Assembly: GCA_963783095.1 (NCBI GenBank)
Contig: CAWAMR010000002.1
Span: 372,001 to 436,000 of the forward strand
Origin: CAWAMR01 sp963783095
GTDB taxonomy: Bacteria > Planctomycetota > Planctomycetia > Gemmatales > Gemmataceae
Length of the DNA: 64,000 nt
Direction of reading: 5' to 3'
The notes beneath the pieces were generated by a model. That model worked only from the letters and a program-made list of their open reading frames with translations. It did no database searches and was not told the origin of the DNA. Shown piece by piece: positions 1-10,968 of the stretch. The position numbers and the translations under genes were made by a program. Each line of letters opens with the position of its first letter. Within the stretch, counting starts at the first letter, position 1.

Positions 1-102
1 CGCCTCAAGTCGGAACTTCAGGAGATGCTGATGAACTTTCCCTCCTCGGCCGGCATGAAATTCATTCCCGATAAAAAGATCGCCATGCAAGGGAAGTGGT
101 GA
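1..102 (+). CDS. 3' end of an unrecognised protein (partial)
   Basis: The frame starting at base 1 is open for 33 codons and ends at TGA 100-102. It is cut by the window edge. The visible tail begins RLKSELQEMLMN and ends KIAMQGKW. It is charged and has no motif I can assign. A short helical, lysine-rich C-terminus like this occurs in several planctomycete secreted enzymes, so the family stays open. The 92 bases after it hold no recognisable gene. Confidence 0.45.
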   Translation, partial: RLKSELQEMLMNFPSSAGMKFIPDKKIAMQGKW

Positions 103-194
103 TTCATCCCGTGGTGGTGTAGTGGGTACCCGGTCAACTCAAAAGAACTTTTAGACGATATCGATTCATGGCAACTTTCGGAGACGGTAACCCC

Positions 195-347
195 ATGAAT
201 GATACTTCCGCCATCATTGACCTTCTTGACAATCCATCAATGATAGCTGCAGGTCGCTACGGCGTTCAGGAATTTGCCGAGAAGGAACGCACGGGAGCAT
301 TCCATCCGTCGGGTGGCTCCAGACGTCCGCGTGGTGGTTGTGCTTAG
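195..347 (+). CDS. possible small protein upstream of the sigma factor
   Basis: ATG at 195 opens a 50-codon frame that begins MNDTSAIIDLLDNPSM and ends in an arginine-rich tail. A GGAG lies about 10 bases upstream. It stops 18 bases before the sigma-factor start, so it could be a leader peptide or a small first gene. The first half looks protein-like and the second half looks like chance coding. I recognise no family. Confidence 0.25.
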   Translation: MNDTSAIIDLLDNPSMIAAGRYGVQEFAEKERTGAFHPSGGSRRPRGGCA

Positions 348-364
348 CCCATCGGTGCCAACTA

Positions 365-919
365 ATGACTGGCGTAACTCGAATCCTGTCCGCCATCGAG
401 CAAGGCGATCCGCACGCTGCCGAGCAACTCTTGCCGCTGGTCTACCAGGAGCTGCGCAAGCTGGCGGCAAAACGACTGGCGGAGGAAAAGCCTGGCCAGA
501 CGCTACAAGCTACGGCATTGGTCCATGAGGCGTACCTGCGCCTGGTGAACGTGAACAAAGAGCAGCAGTGGAACAGCCGCGGCCATTTCTTTGCAGCTGC
601 GGCCGAGGCCATGCGGCGAATCCTGGTGGATCAGGCCCGTCGCAAGAAGACAGAAAAGCACGGTGGCGGTCATCTTCACGTCGAACTCCCCGATGATCTC
701 GCCGCACACGAGGGGCGTTCCGACGACATCATTGCACTGGACGAGGCGTTGACCCGACTGGAAGGCCACGACCCTAACGCGGCCCGGCTGGTGAAGTTGC
801 GGTTTTTCGCGGGTGTGTCGCATCAGGACGCAGCGGACGCCTTGGGTATAAGCCGCGGCACCGCCGACCGCCTTTGGTCGCTCGGCCGGGCCTGGCTGTT
901 CCGCGAGTTGTCGAAATAG
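365..919 (+). CDS. ECF-type RNA polymerase sigma factor
   Basis: A 184-residue sigma-70 family protein of the ECF class common in planctomycetes. It binds core RNA polymerase and redirects it to a special promoter set. Region 2 covers roughly residues 5-85 (LPLVYQELRKLAAKRLAEE, then ATALVHEAYLRLV, FFAAAAEAMRRILVD). Region 4 with its helix-turn-helix is at about residues 125-184 (VKLRFFAGVSHQDAADALGI). I chose the ATG at 365, which gives MTGVTRILSAIEQG, because homologues begin this way; the frame runs nine codons further upstream without family resemblance. No clear ribosome site is visible. The kinase gene starts 81 bases downstream, the usual planctomycete pairing of sigma factor and receptor kinase. 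The partner anti-sigma signal is not evident. Confidence 0.93.
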   Translation: MTGVTRILSAIEQGDPHAAEQLLPLVYQELRKLAAKRLAEEKPGQTLQATALVHEAYLRLVNVNKEQQWNSRGHFFAAAAEAMRRILVDQARRKKTEKHGGGHLHVELPDDLAAHEGRSDDIIALDEALTRLEGHDPNAARLVKLRFFAGVSHQDAADALGISRGTADRLWSLGRAWLFRELSK

Positions 920-1000
920 GCTTAGATCTTTTTCGCGCCACATGGCCTTACTTTCTCGCACTGAGAGATAGGGGCGTTTCGAACCATCCGGACATCACCC

Positions 1001-4000
1001 ATGACGAGCTGGAACCCACGAGCGAACGATCTGTTCTTGAAGGCCCTGGAGATTCAATCTTCCGCTGAGAGGGAAAAGTACCTCCGCGAGTCGAGTGCCG
1101 GCGATGCGGCTCTGCTAGCCGAGGTGGAGGAATTGCTCGAAGCCGCTGCCCGGGCGGGCCGATTCCTGGAGTCCCCCGCGTCCGGCCCGGTCGAGACCGT
1201 CGATCACCGACCCATTAGTGAAAACCCCGGCGACGTGATCGGTCCCTACAAGCTCCTGGAACAGATCGGCGAAGGCGGCTTCGGCGTCGGTCTTCATGGC
1301 CGAGCAGACCCAGCCGGTCCGCCGCAAGGTCGCGCTGAAGGTCCTCAAAGCCGGGCATGGACACGCGCCAGGTCGTCGCCCGCTTCGAGGCCGAGCGGCA
1401 GGCGCTGGCGCTCATGGACCATCCCAACATCGCCCAGGTGCTCGACGGCGGCGACGACCGCCGTCGGGCCGGCCGTATTTCGTCATGGAGCTGGTCAAGG
1501 GCGTGCCCATCACCGACTTCTGCGACCAGAACCAGCTTGACGCCGCGGCAACGGCTGGAGCTGTTCGTCCAGGTCTGCCAGGCGGTGCAGCACGCCCACC
1601 AGAAGGGCATCATCCACCGCGACCTCAAGCCGTCGAACGTCCTGGTCACGCTGCACGACGGCACGCCGGTGGTCAAGGTGATCGACTTCGGCATCGCCAA
1701 GGCCGCCGGGCAGCAGCTGACGGACAAGACGCTGTTCACCGGCTTCGCCCAGATGATCGGCACGCCGCTATACATGTCGCCCGGAGCAGGCGGGCCTGAG
1801 CGGTCTGGACGTCGACACCCGCAGCGACATCTATTCGCTGGGCGTGCTGCTGTACGAGCTGTTGACCGGCACGACGCCGTTTGACAAGGAGCGATTCAGG
1901 CAGGCGGCTTACGATGAGATTCGCCGCATCATCCGCGAGGAGGAGCCGCCCCGGCCCAGCACACGGCTGACCGATTCGAAGGATGCCTTGCCGTCGATCG
2001 CGGCCCAGCGGCACGTGGAGCCGGCGAAACTACCAAAGCTGGTTCGTGGCGAGCTGGACTGGATCGCGATGAAGGCGTTGGAAAAGGACCGCAACCGCCG
2101 CTACGAGTCGGCCAACGCCTTCGCGGCGGACGTGCAGCGCTATTTGCACAACGAAGCCGTGCAAGCCTGCCCGCCGTCGTCGTGGTATCGCGTTCGGAAG
2201 TTCGCGCGGCGTAATCGCGGGGCCCTCACGATGGCGGCGGTGGTGACGGCGGCGGTGGTGCTGGTAACGGCTGGCGGTGGCTGGATGTTGCGCGACAGCC
2301 TCGTGAGGCGCGAGCAAGCGACCGCCGCCATCGGCACCGCCCTGGATGAGGCGAGCCAGAGGCGCGAACAGGGCGACTGGCGAGCAGGACAGACCGCGCT
2401 CCGACGGGCCGATATGTTCCTGACCAACGCGGGCAGAAATGACGCACTCCAGGCACGCCGGCGGCAGCTCGACGACGACCTGAAGATGCTCGCCGGCCTC
2501 GAGGATGCCCGCTTCCTAAGGACGGCGCTCAAGGACGAAAGATTTGATGTCAAGGGTGCCGCTAGTGCGTATGCGGATTCGTTCCAAACTTACCAGATTC
2601 CGGTACTGAGCCTGGAGCCGCAGGAGGCGGCCGACCTGATTGCCGCTTCGGCCGTTGCCAGAGACCTGCTGGCAGCGCTCTTTTACTGGGCAACTGTTGA
2701 GCCCGACACGGCCAAGCGGCGTAAACTCCTGGATGTGGCTCAGCGGGCGGCAGGGGATTCCTGGTTTCGACAGATTCCTGAGATCTTCGCGCGTCGATTG
2801 GCCCGGCGACGATGCTTGGCTGCGCCAAATTCCCAATCGGATGCCCCGTGGCGACTGGGCCGGTCTCTTGCGACTGGCTCAGCAGCCGGGAACCCTTGAG
2901 CAGCCGCCGGCATCGTTGGCCGTCCTGAGCGAGTGGATGTATCGGGCCGACCTTCAGGCGACGGTGGACTTCCTGCGCGCCGCTCAACGCCGGTACCCGG
3001 ATGACTTCTGGATCAACCACGCCCTGGGGTGGACGCTGACCAGATTGAAAAGGCCCGCCTTTGAGGAGGCCGCAGGCTTCTTCCGGGCGGCTCTGGCCCT
3101 GAGCCCGGAGAGCCCGGTCGCCCGCTTGAATCTCGCCTACACTCTTCACAAGAAAGGGGATCTGGGCGGGGCCATCGCCGAATACCGCAAGGCCCTCGAG
3201 TTGAGATCCGACTATGCCTGGGCTCACAACAACCTCGGCGTTGTGCTTGCGGAGAAAGGGTTGACAGACGAGGCCATAGCTGAATACCAAGAGATGATTC
3301 GACTGAAGCCCAAAAACGCCGGCTACGCCCACAACGGCCTTGGCTGGATTTTCGAGCACACCGGCCGGTTGGACGAGGCGATGACCAAGTATCGGAAGGC
3401 CGTCGAGGTGAACCCCGAATATGCCCTGCCTCACAATAACCTCGGTCTTGCACTGGCGAATGAGGGCCGGTTGGACGAGGCGATGACCGAGTATCGGAAG
3501 GCCATCGACGCGAACCCCCAATGGGCCCTGCCTCACAATAACCTCGGAAGAGTACTATCGGATAAGGGCCAGCTCGATGAGGCGCTGACCAAGTTCAAAA
3601 AGTCCGTCGAACTCGAGCCCGAGGATCCCGCACTTCACATAAACCTCGGTAATACATTCATTAAACTGGGCCGGTTCGACGAGGCCGTCGCCGCTTATCA
3701 GGCGGCGATTCAAAAAAAGCCAAAGTACGCCGAAGCCCACTACAATCTCGGCCTCACCTTCAATCGCCTGGGCCGTGGGGACGAAGCCATCGCCGCCTAT
3801 GAAAAGGCGATCGAATCGAAGCCGGCCTACGCGGAAGCCCACGTCAATCGCGGCGTTCTGCTCAAGCGCAAAGGGAGGCTGGATGATGCCATCGCCGCCT
3901 TTGAACAGGCGATTCGCCACAAGCAGGATTTGGTCCAGGCGCACGAAAACCTCGGCGAGGTGCTTCTGATTACGGGTCGCTTCGATGAGGCGATAGTGGC

Positions 4001-5038
4001 GTGCCACAAGGCCATCGACCTGGTGCCGAATCGGTACCACGGCCACGTTGGCCTGGCCGCCGCACTTATGCAAAAAGATCGGATCGACGAGGCCATCGCC
4101 GAGTATAGAGAAGTCATTCGTTTGAACAAAGATCATTTCATGGCCCACTACACTCTGGGTTGCTTGTTGTGCGATCACAAGCACGATTACATCCAGGCAA
4201 TTGCCGCCTTCAAAGACGCAAGACGCATCCAACCGGAATCCGCCGCTTCCCACTACTGCCTCGGCAACGCCTTCGGGGGCAAAGGACTGTTGGATGATGC
4301 CATCGGTGCCTACCGGGAAGCCATCCGGCTGAAACCTGATTTTGCCGACGCCCGCAACAATCTGGCCCTTCGTCTGCGAGACAAGGGAAAGCTGGACGAA
4401 GCGCTCGCCGAATGGCAGGAGGCCCTGCGTCGCAATCCAAACCACTTCGGCACTCACCTGCACCTGGGCGGGTTCTGGTGCTACTTCAAGCTCGATTACG
4501 ATCGCGCCATCGCGGAGTTCCGGGCGGCCATTCGCCTTGTGCCCACCAGTTCCATAGCTCGCGTCAACCTGGGCAATGCACTCCTGGGAAAGGGTAGGGT
4601 GGCGGAAGCGCTCGCTTCCTACCAGGAGGCCGTATTCTTCGAGCCCAATGCGCAAGCTTACACTAAGATCGCGTGGCTGCTCGCCACCTGCTCGGATGCG
4701 AATCTCCGGGACCCCAGCGGCGCGGTCGAAGCAGCGCAGAAAGCGATTGCCCTGTCCGCGAAGGACGGTCTTGCCTGGCAAGCGCTGGCCTGGGCTCAGT
4801 ATCGCGACGGCGACTGGAAGGCCGCGATCGCCTCCATGGAGAAAGTCAAGGGATTCGGTTCCTCCGGCGACAGTATCGAGTGGTTCCTGTTGGCCATGGC
4901 GCACTACCAACTCGGAAACCGCGACGAGGCTCGCCGCTGGTACGACCAGCGGTCAAATGGATGGACAAGAACAATCCCAAGGATGACGAACTCCGCCGCT
5001 TTCGAATTGAGGCCGCGGAAGTTCTGAAAATCAAGTAA
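1001..5038 (+). CDS. membrane Ser/Thr protein kinase with TPR sensor domain (frameshifted)
   Basis: Reconstructed length is about 1340 residues. A helical N-terminal segment (LFLKALEIQSSAEREKYL) leads to a complete kinase domain: glycine loop GEGGFG (~1268), lysine strand RRKVALKVLKAG, catalytic loop HRDLKPSN (from 1615), DFG (1684-1692) and SPEQAG activation-segment end (~1780). A transmembrane helix follows at 2215-2290. From ~2990 to ~4960 there are about seventeen TPR units with the W/G/Y/A/P spacing, probably a protein-binding sensor outside the membrane. The frame breaks several times: extra g at ~1287 and ~1350, changes at ~1455-1475, extra t at ~1537, extra c at ~1786, a shift near 2770, and a lost g at ~4951 just before the true end EAAEVLKIK. 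Removing single bases restores the conserved text each time, so these look like sequence errors rather than decay. The sigma factor at 365-919 is its likely partner. Confidence 0.88.
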
Positions 5039-5268
5039 GACCAGTGATCGCTCATTTTCTTTTTTTGCGCACAGACTCCCTCGATTTCTCGCACTGAGAA
5101 TTGAGGGCGGATGCGATCCTCTGATCCTAACCCCTGAAGCAAGCAGCCGGTGAAGCTCGCCGCCAAGCAGAAGTCTCACCGGCCCGGCCGGCCCCTGGCG
5201 CTCGGTCTGCCGCCGGGGAACCTGCACCGGCATTCTATCGCAGACCGGATCCTGAAAGGAGATTGACG

Positions 5269-6415
5269 ATGTGGTTTCCATTCTTTACTGGCGTCATGGA
5301 AATCCGGGCATTCCGCAGCCGGCGTCCGCAGCCGCGGCCGGCACGCCGGGGCACACGCCTCGGTCCTGGAGCAACTCGAAGACCGCAGTCTGCCGTCGAG
5401 CTACTCCGCGGCGAGCGTCTCGGCCCTGATCGCCGACATCACCGCCGCCAACGCGGCCGGCGGGGCAAACACCATCAGCCTGACGGCCCCGACAACTTCG
5501 CCCTATGTCTTGACCGGCGGTGAACAACACCACGCGACGGCAACACGGGCCTGCCGGTCATTGCCGCCAATGACAGCCTGACCATCGTCGGCAACGGCGA
5601 CACCATCGAGAGCTCGGGTGGCGGCTCCGGCTGTTTGCTGTGGCTAGCGGGGCGTCGCTGACTTTGAGTAACCTGACGCTGCAGGGTGGGAACGGCGTGA
5701 CTGATGGCGGTGCCATCTACAACCAGGGCACGCTGGTGCTCAACGGCGCGACCGTTCAGGACAACGATGCATCGATCGAGGGCGGCGGCGTCTACTCCGT
5801 CGGCGGCTCGCTCACGCTGGAGGGCGGTGCCATCGTCCAGCACAATCAGGTCATCACGTCGTCGTCTGCCTTTGGCGGCGGCATTTTCGTCTCCGGCGGC
5901 TCGGCGACGCTGGAGGGCGGTGCCCTCGTAAGCAACAACGAGGCCATCAGCCACAACGGAGGTATGGATGCTTTCGGCGGCGGGCTGTGTCTCGAAGGCA
6001 CTACGGCCGTGCTGACAGATGTCACCGTGGATGGCAATTCTGCCCTAACCATCGACGAACCGGGTGGCAGAGTTGATGGCGGCGGGTTGTATGCCTTCAA
6101 TGCGGTCGTCGCCCTGAAGAGCACCACCGTAGACGGCAACGCTGCTGGATCCCTCAGCCACCCGGCGATCTATAGTTATGGGCGGCCTGTGCCTCCAGGC
6201 ATGTCAAGCCACCATGACCAATTGCACCGTGAAGTCCAACAATGCCGTAGGCGTCGGCCCCGGCGTCGCGGGAGGTAATGGCGGCAATGGCGGCGGCATC
6301 TGCATCATCGCCTCTGGCCGTCTCTATCTCGACGCGGCCACGGTGGCGGCAGACGACGGGCAACACGGCTTCCACCGCTTACGACAACATCGACGGCAGC
6401 TACACTCTCTCGTAG
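5269..6415 (+). CDS. secreted right-handed beta-helix protein (frameshifted)
   Basis: After MWFPFFTGVMEIRAFRS and an arginine-rich stretch comes LEQLEDRSLPS, the planctomycete export/sorting-type motif, then SALIADITAANAAGG and a long run of short beta-strand repeats (LTLSNLTLQGG, GGAIYNQGTL, GGGVYSVGGSL, GGGIFVSGGSA). These match the parallel beta-helix of polymorphic-outer-membrane-type and pectate-lyase-like surface proteins. Reconstructed length is about 380 residues, ending GNTASTAYDNIDGSYTLS at TAG 6413-6415. The frame is broken by an extra g near 5362, another near 5515, and further changes near 5535, 5610, 6170 and 6350. No catalytic residues can be named. The role is probably structural or adhesive at the cell surface. 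No partner gene is evident; the next gene is an independent DUF1549 protein. Confidence 0.75.
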
Positions 6416-6768
6416 GAAGCGAATGGTGGCAGACCCAACAACTTGAACATCGCCAAAGTCGGTGCCAGCGAGAGCTGCTGCAAGGATCAAGCCGATCAGA
6501 AGATGACGACGAATGAGCTGTCCGCGATTCATGAGCGGTGAGTTCGAGAGGATGAGATTTCGGCCATAGTCGTTTTATGAAGTGTCCGACAGCTCCAGTC
6601 TCTTGCTGCGGGAAACATATCTCGCAAATCCGGATTTTTTCTGCTTGCAACTCTGTTCCCTGCGACCGATAATAGATTTAATTCTCTCCCACCCTATGCA
6701 CTCTCCCGCCTTCCTTTGTGTTCGCGATTTGTTCGTTCAGATGGTCCCACCCTACCGGAGCCTCCCCT

Positions 6769-8374
6769 ATGAGGTCTCTTTCCCTGACACTGGTCAGCGG
6801 TCTGCTGTTTGTTCTGCCCGTTGCAGCCGATGAACTTTTGCCGCCAAGTAAACCGATCGATCAGGCCATCGACTATTATGTCGATGCCATGCTCAAGACG
6901 CAGAACATCACCCCCGCTGCGCAAATTGACGACACCAATCTGATTCGTCGCCTTACCCTGGATCTCGTTGGACGAATTCCCACGCCGGCCGAAACCAAGA
7001 TGTTCGTGGAATCGAAAGATCCGGACAAGCGAGCCAAGCTTGTGGATCGCCTGATGAGTTCTCCCGCGTTCGTTCGACATCAAGCGGTTCAATTCGATGC
7101 GATGATGACCCCGCCCAACAATAACCGCGGGAATCTGCGCGAATACTTCGTCGCCGCACTGAGCGATAATCGCCCGTGGAGCGCCATTTTCCGCGAGCTG
7201 ATGCTCCCCGATGCCAAGGATCCGAAACAAAAAGGCTCCATCGAGTTCCTCCGTGCCCGCGTCACCGATGCCGATAGACTTACCAATGATGTGAGCGTTG
7301 CCTTTTTCGGCGTGAATATCAGTTGCGCCAGTGTCACAATCATCCCCTGGTCGAGAAGTGGAAGCAGGATCACTTTTACGGGATGAAATCGTTCCTGATT
7401 CGCACTTTCGACAACGGCGGAATGCCGGCGGAACGCGGCTTCGGCTTGGTGAAGTTCAAGCCGAACAAGGGTCCTGAACGCCAGGCGAAAATGATGTTCT
7501 TGACCGGAAAAGTGATCGAGAACGATACGCTCCGCGAGCCGACCGGCGACGAGAAGAAGAAAGAACAAGATCGGCTCAACAAGGCCAAAAGCGCCAAGGT
7601 CGTGGCACCGCCTCCCGCATTCAGCCCGTGCGAAACTGGTTGAAGCGGCCTTGCAGCCTGGCGAGACGGATTATTTCGCTCGCTCGATCGTCAACCGGCT
7701 CTGGCATCGAATGCTTGGCTATGGACTCGTGATGCCTCTGGATCAGATGCATTCGGAAAATCCACCCAGCCATCCCGAATTGATGAAGTGGTTGGCCCGC
7801 GATATGGCAGGCAACAACTACGACATGCGCCGGCTCATTCGCGGTATCGTGCTCAGCAAGACCTACTCGCGCAGCAGCAAATATGAGGAGAAAACGATTC
7901 CCGAAGCGAAGTGGTTCGCGGTCGCCCGGCTCAAGCCGATGACGCCGATGCAGTTGGCGACATCGATGAAAATCGCCATGACCGATCCCAAAGAATTTGA
8001 AACTCCGAAATCGGCTGAGCTGGAAAAGAAGCTCGAAGGACTGGAAAGCTTTGCGCGGTTTCGCCGGGCAGATCGCACAGCCTACCGACGATTTTCAGAT
8101 CGGGGTCAGCGAGGCTCTGCTGTTCAGCAACAGCCCGCGCATCACTCAGGAGTTTCTCGGCGACAATGGTCTCTTGGGGCGAGTCAAGCAAATCAAGGAT
8201 CCATCTGAAGCGATTGAGTTGCTGGTCCGCTCGATTCTGGGTCGTCGGCCCAGCGCGGATGAAGTGAAATGGTTCAGCGATTATCAGGCAGCGCGAAAAG
8301 ATCGCCAGAGCGAAGCGTATCGCCAACTGGCATGGGCGCTCATTACCAGCGCTGAGTTTCGATTCAATTATTAG
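6769..8374 (+). CDS. DUF1549/DUF1553 planctomycete protein (frameshifted)
   Basis: Secreted protein of about 535 residues. ATG 6769 with GGAG nine bases upstream gives the signal peptide MRSLSLTLVSGLLFVLPVAADE. DUF1549 covers the first half (LIRRLTLDLVGRIPTPAE, DRLMSSPAFVRH, then the heme-like CAxCHNHP at ~7325). DUF1553 covers the second half (ARSIVNRLWHRMLGYGLV, HPELMKWLARD, RLIRGIVLSKTYSRSS, LLVRSILGRRPSADE). Such proteins are paired with DUF1501 proteins in planctomycetes; their biochemical role is not established. A c is missing at ~7333 inside the CAQCH motif, and shifts at ~7630 and ~8060 break the frame. The DUF1501 gene follows 117 bases downstream, probably co-transcribed despite the palindrome between them. 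Confidence 0.9.
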
Positions 8375-8376
8375 TT

Positions 8377-8447
8377 GGTGGTCAATGGTCAGCAAATGCA
8401 AATACCTGCCGAGTTCTCGTCTTTGCATTTACTGACCACTGACCACC
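8377..8447. repeat. inverted repeat between DUF1549 and DUF1501 genes
   Basis: Arms 8377-8402 (starting GGTGGTCAATGGTCAGCAAA) and 8422-8447 match in 24 of 26 positions with a 19-base loop. A further GTTCACTGACCAC follows at 8448-8460 as a partial third copy. It begins two bases after the stop codon, so it could act as a terminator or as an mRNA-stabilising stem inside the operon. Confidence 0.8.
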
Positions 8448-8491
8448 GTTCACTGACCACTAAGAACCCCTCTCAAATGAGGAGATCTCCT

Positions 8492-9799
8492 ATGACGACA
8501 AGACGAATTTTTTGCGGCTCGGCGGATCACGCGGTGAGCCGGCGAGCGTTTTTGGGCGGGGTTGCCGCAGCCGGCGCAACGGCGTTTGCCGACATGACCC
8601 AACTCGATGTCCTGGCCAAGGCACCGGTTGCCGCGGATCTCAAAAAGAAACAAAAGCGCATTATTCTTTTGTGGTTGGCTGGCGGTGCCAGCCAGTTGGA
8701 AACTTGGGATCCGAAGCCGGGCGCTTCGACGGGTGGACCGTTCCGGGCAATCAAGACCGATGTGCCTGGAGTCCAGATTTCCGAACTGATGCCGATGATG
8801 GCCCAGCGGATGAAGACCACAGCGATCATTCGTTCGCTCAATACCCGCAATGGCGATCACGGCGGTGGTGCCGTACTAATGATGCGGGGCCGAATGAACG
8901 AAGCGAGCGTCAAATATCCCGACCTGGGCGCGGTGTTGGCAAAGGAAATGGGCCTCGCCGATAGCAAAGTGCCCGATTACGTCACTTTCTACACCCAGAC
9001 CGAAGGCCGAGGCTCCGCACCCGGCGATTCGGGCTTTCTCGGCAGCCGATATGCTCCGATGGAACTGACCACGAGCATGATGCCCGAAAACATCAAGAAG
9101 CTCGACGGCATCACCGAGATGGATCATCAACAGCGTGCCGACTTGCGGGATTTGCTGAGCAAACGATTTACCGAGGGCCGGACCTCAAGTACCCTGGGTA
9201 GCCATAACGAAGCTTATCAGCGCGTTCGCGGCATCATGGCCAGCGACAAGCTCTTCGACATCAATCAGGAGCCTGCCAGTGTCCGCGACAAGTATGGCCC
9301 AACACAGTTTGCCCAACAGGCACTGGTTGCGCGTCGATTGGTCGAAGCCGGCGTGCCGTTCGTTCGCGTGGCTCGCGCATGGTGGGACAGCCACGGCCAG
9401 AACTTCGAGACCCATCAAGAGATGGTGCCTGAACTCGACCATGTAATGGCAACTCTGATCGACGATTTAAAAGAGCGCGGTTTGCTCGACGACGTGATGA
9501 TCGTCACGCTGGCGGAATTCGGTCGGACACCTGGGATCAACGCGAGCCTGGGACGAGATCACTTCGCATCGGCATGGTCGATGTCGATGTCGGGCGGCGG
9601 CATCAAGGGTGGAGCTTGCTACGGCAAGACCGACGCCAAGGGCGATCGCGTGGTGGAAGGTGAAGTCGGAGCCGGCCAGGTGTTCGCCACGATCTACACC
9701 GCGCTGGGCATCAACCCGAACAAGGATTACCACCTGGGTGCCCGTCCGATCCCATTGGTGAACCCCGGCATCGAAGCGATTAAATCGCTTGTAGGATAG
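8492..9799 (+). CDS. DUF1501 family protein (sulfatase-fold, Tat-exported)
   Basis: Intact, 435 residues. ATG 8492 follows GAGGAG at a good distance; the frame runs upstream into the inverted repeat and that part is not coding. The N-terminus SRRAFLGGVAAAGA is a twin-arginine signal. Family landmarks follow in order: IILLWLAGGASQLETWDPKP, ISELMPMMAQRMKTTAIIRS, GDHGGGAVLMMRG, RLVEAGVPFVRV, LAEFGRTPGIN, GRDHFASAWSMSM and the C-terminal YHLGARPIPLV. DUF1501 proteins have an alkaline-phosphatase/sulfatase-like fold. They sit beside DUF1549/1553 genes, as here, and their substrate is not known. The clean frame contrasts with the broken gene just upstream. Confidence 0.94.
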   Translation: MTTRRIFCGSADHAVSRRAFLGGVAAAGATAFADMTQLDVLAKAPVAADLKKKQKRIILLWLAGGASQLETWDPKPGASTGGPFRAIKTDVPGVQISELMPMMAQRMKTTAIIRSLNTRNGDHGGGAVLMMRGRMNEASVKYPDLGAVLAKEMGLADSKVPDYVTFYTQTEGRGSAPGDSGFLGSRYAPMELTTSMMPENIKKLDGITEMDHQQRADLRDLLSKRFTEGRTSSTLGSHNEAYQRVRGIMASDKLFDINQEPASVRDKYGPTQFAQQALVARRLVEAGVPFVRVARAWWDSHGQNFETHQEMVPELDHVMATLIDDLKERGLLDDVMIVTLAEFGRTPGINASLGRDHFASAWSMSMSGGGIKGGACYGKTDAKGDRVVEGEVGAGQVFATIYTALGINPNKDYHLGARPIPLVNPGIEAIKSLVG

Positions 9800-9824
9800 T
9801 GCTCAACAAAACCAATACAGAACC

Positions 9825-9933
9825 TAACCACAGAGTCACAGAGAACACAGAGAAGACAAAATACCGAAAAGAGAGAATGAATCGAACATTCAAGGAATTT
9901 GTCTTCTCTGTGTTCTCTGTGACTCTGTGGTTA
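9825..9933. repeat. perfect 36-bp inverted repeat (cacagag family)
   Basis: Arms 9825-9860 (TAACCACAGAGTCACAGAGA...) and 9898-9933 are perfect reverse complements over 36 bases, around a 37-base AT-rich loop. The same left arm recurs at 39103-39138. It lies between the DUF1501 and WD40 genes and could form a terminator-like cruciform; the perfect arms argue for recent spread or gene conversion. Confidence 0.9.
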
Positions 9934-9966
9934 GAATGTACTTCCTTCTAACCCGTGAAGACACAC

Positions 9967-10968
9967 ATGGCTGCTAATCCCGATAAACTCAAGCTCGTCA
10001 AAGACATTTCTTTCAAGGCGATCGCCTTTGGCATCGCCCGCGTTCCCAAGTCGACGCGATTCTACCTCGGTGCGTCGGATTTCAAAGTCTACGATATCGA
10101 CCTCGGTGCAGCCAAGGTTGAACCGAAGGAACTCTACAATCACGGCAGCTATGTGACCGGCGTTGCTCTCGCGGGCAAGACGCTGGTCTCCGGCAGTTAT
10201 GACTGCAAACTGATCTGGTGGGATACCGAGAAGAACAAAGAAATCCGCAGCATCGAAGCGCATTCCAAGTGGATTCGCAAGGTGCGGGTAAGTCCCGACG
10301 GCAAACTCTTCGCCAGCGTGGCGGATGATATGGTCTGCCGGGTATGGGATGCCGAGACGGGCAAGAAGGTCCACGAACTGCGCGGACACCAGGAAAAGAC
10401 TCCCAACCATTTCAATTCGATGCTTTACGCCGTGGCCTTCTCCCCCGACGGCAAGTACCTGGCTACCGGCGACAAGGTCGGGCACATCGTGGTCTGGGAC
10501 GTGGCGAAAGGGACGCAACTCGCAGCGATGGAAGCGCCGATCATGTATACCTGGGATCCATCCGCAAGACTGCACTCGATCGGCGGCATCCGATCGCTGG
10601 CTTTCTCGCCGGATAGCAAACTGCTGGCAGTAGGCGGCACCGGCAAGATCGGTAACATCGACCATCTGGAAGCCAAGGCTCGCGTCGAGATCTTCGAGTG
10701 GGAAACACAAAAGAAGTACCACGAATTCACCGACACCAAGTTCACGGGGCTATCGAACCATCTTGTCTTTGCCCCCAAGGGCGAATGGTTGTTGAGTGCC
10801 GGCGGCGCGGGCGAGGGCTTCGCGATGTGCTTCGACGTCAAAGGCAAGAAGCTCATCAAGGGCGAGAAGGTCGGGATGCACGTTCACGACCTGGCGCTCA
10901 ACGAAGAGGCAGACACCATCTACTGTGCCGGGCACAACAAGATTGCGATCTGGGGGATGAAGGGGTAA
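9967..10968 (+). CDS. WD40-repeat protein
   Basis: Intact, 333 residues, without signal peptide, so probably cytoplasmic. Beta-propeller blades are visible as repeats of the type YVTGVALAGKTLVSGSYD-CKLIWWD, WIRKVRVSPDGKLFASVADD, AVAFSPDGKYLATGDKVGH-IVVWD, SLAFSPDSKLLAVGG and LALNEEADTIYCAG-HNKIAIW. About six to seven blades fit the length, enough for one closed propeller used as a protein-binding platform. I take ATG 9967; a GTG at 9955 in the same frame is the alternative. The gene follows DUF1549-DUF1501, a neighbourhood where WD40 proteins are frequent in this phylum, but the 36-bp palindrome separates the transcripts. Confidence 0.92.
   Translation: MAANPDKLKLVKDISFKAIAFGIARVPKSTRFYLGASDFKVYDIDLGAAKVEPKELYNHGSYVTGVALAGKTLVSGSYDCKLIWWDTEKNKEIRSIEAHSKWIRKVRVSPDGKLFASVADDMVCRVWDAETGKKVHELRGHQEKTPNHFNSMLYAVAFSPDGKYLATGDKVGHIVVWDVAKGTQLAAMEAPIMYTWDPSARLHSIGGIRSLAFSPDSKLLAVGGTGKIGNIDHLEAKARVEIFEWETQKKYHEFTDTKFTGLSNHLVFAPKGEWLLSAGGAGEGFAMCFDVKGKKLIKGEKVGMHVHDLALNEEADTIYCAGHNKIAIWGMKG

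Noticed and set aside
3555..4910. A 451-codon open frame on the minus strand
   Set aside because: It is the antisense shadow of the TPR array, long because the repeats share codon periodicity.
9825..9933. CRISPR array
   Set aside because: Only two inverted arms with one loop; there are no regularly spaced direct repeats and no cas genes.
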